Shown one piece after another: positions 24,636 to 27,814 of a DNA stretch of 27,814 nucleotides; the stretch's first letter is position 1; each line of letters opens with the position of its first letter. Made by a program: the position numbers and the translations under genes. Source of the DNA: MED660 sp002691025 (lineage in GTDB: Bacteria; Myxococcota_A; UBA9160; UBA4427); assembly GCA_002170485.2 (NCBI GenBank), contig NHDZ02000162.1, positions 1 through 27,814 of the forward strand, given 5' to 3'. The notes below the pieces were generated by a model. It saw only the letters and a list, made by a program, of their open reading frames with translations, searched no databases and had not been told where the DNA came from.

Positions 24636-25865
24636 CTAGACCCGCTCGATGATGGTCGCGGTTCCCATGCCCCCGCCGGTGCACATGGTCACGAGGCCGG
24701 TGCTCAGATCCTGTCGCTCGAGTTCATCCAACAGGGTTCCGATCAACATCCCTCCGGTGGCTCCGATGGGATGCCCCAGCGCGATTGCGCCGCCATTCAC
24801 ATTCACCTTGGCGGGATCCACGCCGGTGTCTCGGAGAAACTTGAGTACCACCGCGGCAAAGGCTTCGTTGACCTCAAAGAGGTCGATATCGTCGAAGCTC
24901 ATTCCAGCGTTCTCCACGCACTTCGTCGCTGCAGGGCCCGGGGCCGTCAGCATGATCACGGGTTCGGTTCCGGCCACAGCGGTCATGATGACCCGCGCAC
25001 GGGGTTTCATACCATGCGCCCGAGCGTACTCGGGTGAAGCCAGCAGGACAGCGGACCCCCCGTCAACCACGCCTGAGGAATTCCCCGCGTGATGAACGTG
25101 ACGAATCCCTTCGATGTCCGGATAGGCCAGCAGCGCGCGCTCGTCGAAACTCAAGGCCTCGCCCTCGGGCTTGTGCCCGCCCATTCCTTCAAAACTGGCC
25201 TGCAACTGCCCCAGGTCTTCCACCTTCGTGCCTGGGCGGGGGAACTCATCATGGTCCAAAGCCAACTCTCCATCGTCTTTATAGATGGGGATCAGGGCAT
25301 TTTTGAAGCGCCCTTCCTGGATCGCAACCTCTGCGCGGTCCTGGCTCTCGACGCCGAGTCGATCACATTCTTCACGTGTGAAGCCTTCCTTGGTTGCGAT
25401 GAGATCGGCCGAGATTCCTTGAGGGACCTGGTCATATTGTTCGCGGAGATGATCGTTGTTGGCACTGAATCCGTCGATGTGCATCGGGGCCGGGCGCGAC
25501 ATGGACTCGATCCCCCCCGCAACGACCAGATTCTGAAATCCCGCACGCAGCCCCATCGCTGCAAAATTCACGGCTTGCTGCCCCGAACCGCAGAAGCGGT
25601 TGAGGGTCACACCCGGCGCTTCAATGGACCAGCCCGCATCCAGGGCCGCCATGCGAGCGATGTCCATGGAGTGATCGCCACTTCCGGCCCCGCACCCCAT
25701 CACCACATCGTCCACCTCGGCTGTGTCAAAGTCGTGCCTGGCCTGAAGGCCATTGAGGACCTGGGCCAGGATCCGCTGAGGGTGCACCTCGTGCAACGAA
25801 CCGGTTTTCTTCCCCTTGCCTCTGGGTGACCGGACTGCATCGATGATCCAGGCTTCGTTTTCCAT
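24636..25865 (-). CDS. Thiolase (acetyl-CoA C-acyltransferase, FadA-like)
   Basis: A 409-residue thiolase. The nucleophile is Cys92 in NRFCGSGQQAV, then SMSRPAPMH, VNEAFAAVVLKF, VNGGAIALGHPIGATG with the active-site His, and MCTGGGMGTATIIERV with the second catalytic Cys. It cleaves 3-ketoacyl-CoA in beta-oxidation. It differs clearly from the thiolase at 4076 (NRFC against DSQC around the active Cys), so the two probably serve different chains. The ATG at 25865 has a GA-rich ribosome site, and the frame is open for 55 more codons upstream without similarity. A putative -10 lies 39 bases upstream. The Haem_bd gene follows directly. Confidence 0.94.
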   Translation of the reverse strand: MENEAWIIDAVRSPRGKGKKTGSLHEVHPQRILAQVLNGLQARHDFDTAEVDDVVMGCGAGSGDHSMDIARMAALDAGWSIEAPGVTLNRFCGSGQQAVNFAAMGLRAGFQNLVVAGGIESMSRPAPMHIDGFSANNDHLREQYDQVPQGISADLIATKEGFTREECDRLGVESQDRAEVAIQEGRFKNALIPIYKDDGELALDHDEFPRPGTKVEDLGQLQASFEGMGGHKPEGEALSFDERALLAYPDIEGIRHVHHAGNSSGVVDGGSAVLLASPEYARAHGMKPRARVIMTAVAGTEPVIMLTAPGPAATKCVENAGMSFDDIDLFEVNEAFAAVVLKFLRDTGVDPAKVNVNGGAIALGHPIGATGGMLIGTLLDELERQDLSTGLVTMCTGGGMGTATIIERV

Positions 25866-25903
25866 CTGATCTTTTCCTTCCGCGGTTTGAATGAAGTGGA
25901 GGC

Positions 25904-25909
25904 ATTCTA
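25904..25909 (-). promoter_or_regulatory. Putative -10 element of the second thiolase gene
   Basis: TAGAAT on the minus strand, preceded by GC, 39 bases before the ATG. It is identical over eight bases to the site at 24118. The -35 region is weak. Confidence 0.38.
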
Positions 25910-26055
25910 GCGAAGCTGGACCCGAGTGCTTCATGCCCTCGCGAAGGTCTCCCTGCGATCCTTGGGCCCAGAGGAAATCATCGGTAGAGTCAGGACAGGG
26001 CGTCTCCTCCTGGCTTGGGGAATGACTCAAAAAACCTCAAACGGAGCCGATCAGG

Positions 26056-26871
26056 ATGGAGCGAATCACGATCCCGGGTTTGGTTGTCGCCTACGAAAGA
26101 GTGGGTCCAACGACAGGAACGCCCCTTGTGCTCCTGCATGGCTTTACCGGCCACCGGGACGACTTCATCCATGTGACTTCCCAGCTCTCTTCCAAGCGGC
26201 CCGTGTTGGTTCCTGACCTTCGCGGCCACGGCGACAGCGGGCGGGCCAGGAGGGGAACGGACTACACCTTTGAGGCCTGCGTGGATGATCTGCTGGCCTT
26301 TCTCGATGCCCTCGCGCTCCCGCAATGTGACCTCCTGGGCCATTCCATGGGAGGGATGGTGGGGCTTCGCTTTGCCCTCCAATACCCCGACCGGCTTCGG
26401 TCACTGATCCTGATGAGCACCTCGCCCTCGGCCTTGCCCGAGACTACGAACGACGCGCTCGCCAAAGGAAAGGCGTTTCTGGAAGCCTCGGACCTCAACA
26501 CGATGCAGAAAGCCATGGAGTCCGTGGGGCGGGGCGAACCGGATCCGGTGATTGCGCCCTGGGCGGAGCACTATTGGTCACACCATAGGCGGCGATACCA
26601 GGCCATGGACCCGGACGCCTATCACGGTTTTGCCAGCGCGATGATCGAGCAGGACTCCGTGGCGGCCCGTCTGGACGAGATCGCACTCCCCACATCGATT
26701 CTGGTCGGGACGACGGATCGGGAATTCCATCCGGGCTCGCGCGAGCTCTCCCAGGGCATCGCGGGCGCCATGCGAAATGATATTGAAGGGGCCGGGCATC
26801 ACCCTCACGAAGAAGAGCGAGATCAGTTCTTCGAGTCCCTGGAAAGACACTTCCGCGCAGTGGAAGGCTGA
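26056..26871 (+). CDS. Alpha/beta hydrolase with serine nucleophile
   Basis: A 271-residue hydrolase. The oxyanion loop is LLHGFTGH (27-33), PDLRGHGDSG is at 53-62, the nucleophile is Ser97 in LLGHSMGGMVG, the acid about Asp221 in VGTTDREF and the base about His248 in EGAGHHPHEEE. It is a soluble esterase, lyase or thioesterase of the large family that includes 3-oxoadipate enol-lactonase and MenH. MenH is worth a thought because menB is nearby, but the GHSMGGM context is generic and I would not name it so. It is divergent from the thiolase across 190 bases and convergent with the aminotransferase. Confidence 0.88.
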   Translation: MERITIPGLVVAYERVGPTTGTPLVLLHGFTGHRDDFIHVTSQLSSKRPVLVPDLRGHGDSGRARRGTDYTFEACVDDLLAFLDALALPQCDLLGHSMGGMVGLRFALQYPDRLRSLILMSTSPSALPETTNDALAKGKAFLEASDLNTMQKAMESVGRGEPDPVIAPWAEHYWSHHRRRYQAMDPDAYHGFASAMIEQDSVAARLDEIALPTSILVGTTDREFHPGSRELSQGIAGAMRNDIEGAGHHPHEEERDQFFESLERHFRAVEG

Positions 26872-26894
26872 ACCCATCAGCCCGGGCCGACCCC

Positions 26895-27814
26895 TTAGAC
26901 GCCCTCGGATTCCAGGGCGGCGACCAGTCGGTCCACGGATTCAATTCGCGCATTTTCGCCCATCAGACCCACGCGCCACACCGCTCCGGCGAGAGCCCCG
27001 AGGCCACCCCCCACTTCGATGCCGTGAGCCTGAAGAAGGCGCTTTCGAAGGGCGGCCTCTTCTGCTGGGCCCAGGGACGCGGGGAGCCGAAGCGTGGTCA
27101 GGGGCGGAAGCCGGTAGGCGTCCTCCACCAACGGTTCGAACCCGAACGCGTGCATTCGTTCGATGAGATTGGCTGACGCCTGCTCGTGGCGTCGAACCCG
27201 TTCGTCCATGCCTTCTTCGAGGACGAGCTGAAGGCTGGTCCGCAAGCCGTACAAGGCGGAAATCGGGGCCGTGTGATGGTAGACGCGTTCCGTTCCGTAA
27301 TAACCGTCCAGCAGCGAGACGTCGAGAAACCAACTCTGAACGGGAGAGGTCCTGGCTCGGACCCGCTCAAGCGCTCGCTCACTGAAGGAGAGAGGAGAGA
27401 GCCCGGGCGAACACGATAAGCATTTCTGACTGCCGCTGTACGCCGCGTCGATCCCCCACCGGTCGAGTTCCACAGTCACACCGCCGAGCGACGTGACGCA
27501 GTCGAGGACGACCAGGGCGCCCACCTCGCGGGCCATGGCGGCCACCGCTTCCGGGTCTTGCCGCACGCCGGTCGATGTCTCTGCATGAACCAGGGCCACG
27601 ACGTGCGGTTGCTGTTCCTGAATCGCGCTCTGCAAGCCCGCCTCATCCAATGGGCTGCCCCACGGACTCTCCACACACGTGACCTGGGCGCCGGCGCGCC
27701 GTGCGACCTCGGCCATGCGACCGCCAAAGACTCCGTTCACCCCGACCACGACACGATCGCCGGGCTCAAGAAGATTCACCAGGCAAGCCTCCATTCCGGC
27801 ACTGCCAGGCGCCG
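26895..27814 (-). CDS. Class V aminotransferase (alanine-glyoxylate/serine-pyruvate type), N-terminus beyond the window
   Basis: An open frame from the window edge to the TAA at 26895 gives about 306 residues. It begins inside PGSAGMEACLVNLLEPGD, the block that binds the cofactor phosphate. Further landmarks are HAETSTGV, VVLDCVTSLGGVTVELDRWGIDAAY (cofactor Asp) and SGSQKCLSCSPGLSP with the PLP lysine. The TAPISALYGLR stretch and the C-terminal ALAGAVWRVGLMGENAR are typical of the AGXT/serine-pyruvate branch. Perhaps 80 residues are missing at the start. The enzyme moves amino groups between alanine or serine and glyoxylate, for example in photorespiratory-like or serine-cycle metabolism. Confidence 0.93.
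   Translation of the reverse strand, partial: APGSAGMEACLVNLLEPGDRVVVGVNGVFGGRMAEVARRAGAQVTCVESPWGSPLDEAGLQSAIQEQQPHVVALVHAETSTGVRQDPEAVAAMAREVGALVVLDCVTSLGGVTVELDRWGIDAAYSGSQKCLSCSPGLSPLSFSERALERVRARTSPVQSWFLDVSLLDGYYGTERVYHHTAPISALYGLRTSLQLVLEEGMDERVRRHEQASANLIERMHAFGFEPLVEDAYRLPPLTTLRLPASLGPAEEAALRKRLLQAHGIEVGGGLGALAGAVWRVGLMGENARIESVDRLVAALESEGV

Noticed and set aside
26056..26871. menH assignment for the alpha/beta hydrolase
   Set aside because: The nucleophile context GHSMGGM is generic; MenH-type residues are not clear, and it is 9 kb from menB.
1..27814. tRNA, rRNA, CRISPR, insertion sequence, toxin-antitoxin or phage genes
   Set aside because: No cloverleaf, spaced repeats, transposase or integrase motifs or terminal inverted repeats were seen on either strand by reading.

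Overview
The window is GC-rich, densely coded bacterial DNA with no tRNA, rRNA, CRISPR array, insertion sequence or phage gene that I can see. No gap without a gene exceeds about 230 bases. Several features point to a free-living Gram-negative of deltaproteobacterial or Myxococcota-like affiliation: multiheme c-type cytochromes with an MtrB/PioB-type outer-membrane porin, a menaquinone gene (menB), a PEP-CTERM sorting tail, a Myxococcus-type Cys-rich repeat, and many acyl-CoA and SDR genes. This placement is inference, not proof. Roughly eight of the complete genes appear to start with GTG or TTG.

Layout. 1-448 (-): start of a BCCT-family transporter, cut by the window edge. 655-1710 (+): secreted di-heme cytochrome c peroxidase. 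1750-2361 (-): small exported protein. 2505-8207: a catabolic block with a divergent APH-fold kinase (-), then thiolase, two short-chain dehydrogenases and a second APH-fold kinase (+). 8380-9690 (-): AtoE-type short-chain fatty acid transporter, divergent from 9811-12285 (+), a rifampicin-phosphotransferase/PEP-synthase-like protein. 12483-13694 (+): CPA2 cation/proton antiporter. 13797-15865 (+): KAS III followed by an epoxide-hydrolase-like enzyme. 15930-16829 (-): menB. 16986-18173 (+): SnoaL-like protein and tetraheme cytochrome. 18170-24085 (-): a three-gene run encoding a large PEP-CTERM protein, a decaheme DmsE/MtrA-type cytochrome and an MtrB/PioB porin. 24181-25865 (-): thiolase followed by a small membrane-anchored heme protein. 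26056-26871 (+): alpha/beta hydrolase. 26895-27814 (-): class V aminotransferase, cut by the window edge.

How they may work together. The thiolase, SDR, SDR and kinase run, flanked by a second kinase and a fatty-acid transporter, looks like acyl-CoA catabolism, possibly of 4-hydroxy acids through a phosphorylated intermediate as in ACAD10/11 and Pseudomonas LvaA. The most striking block is 18170-24085. It encodes a complete porin-cytochrome conduit next to a surface-sorted protein that carries a c-type heme motif and the histidine pattern of PHM/DBM-type dicopper monooxygenases (HH, H, HTH). A conduit that carries menaquinol electrons outward to an extracellular copper enzyme, rather than to minerals, is a testable idea and may be the undescribed system here.

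A separate signal is a cluster of 27 single N bases confined to 9157-11070. Twenty of the 26 that lie in genes fall at third codon positions, which indicates real strain polymorphism rather than random error.
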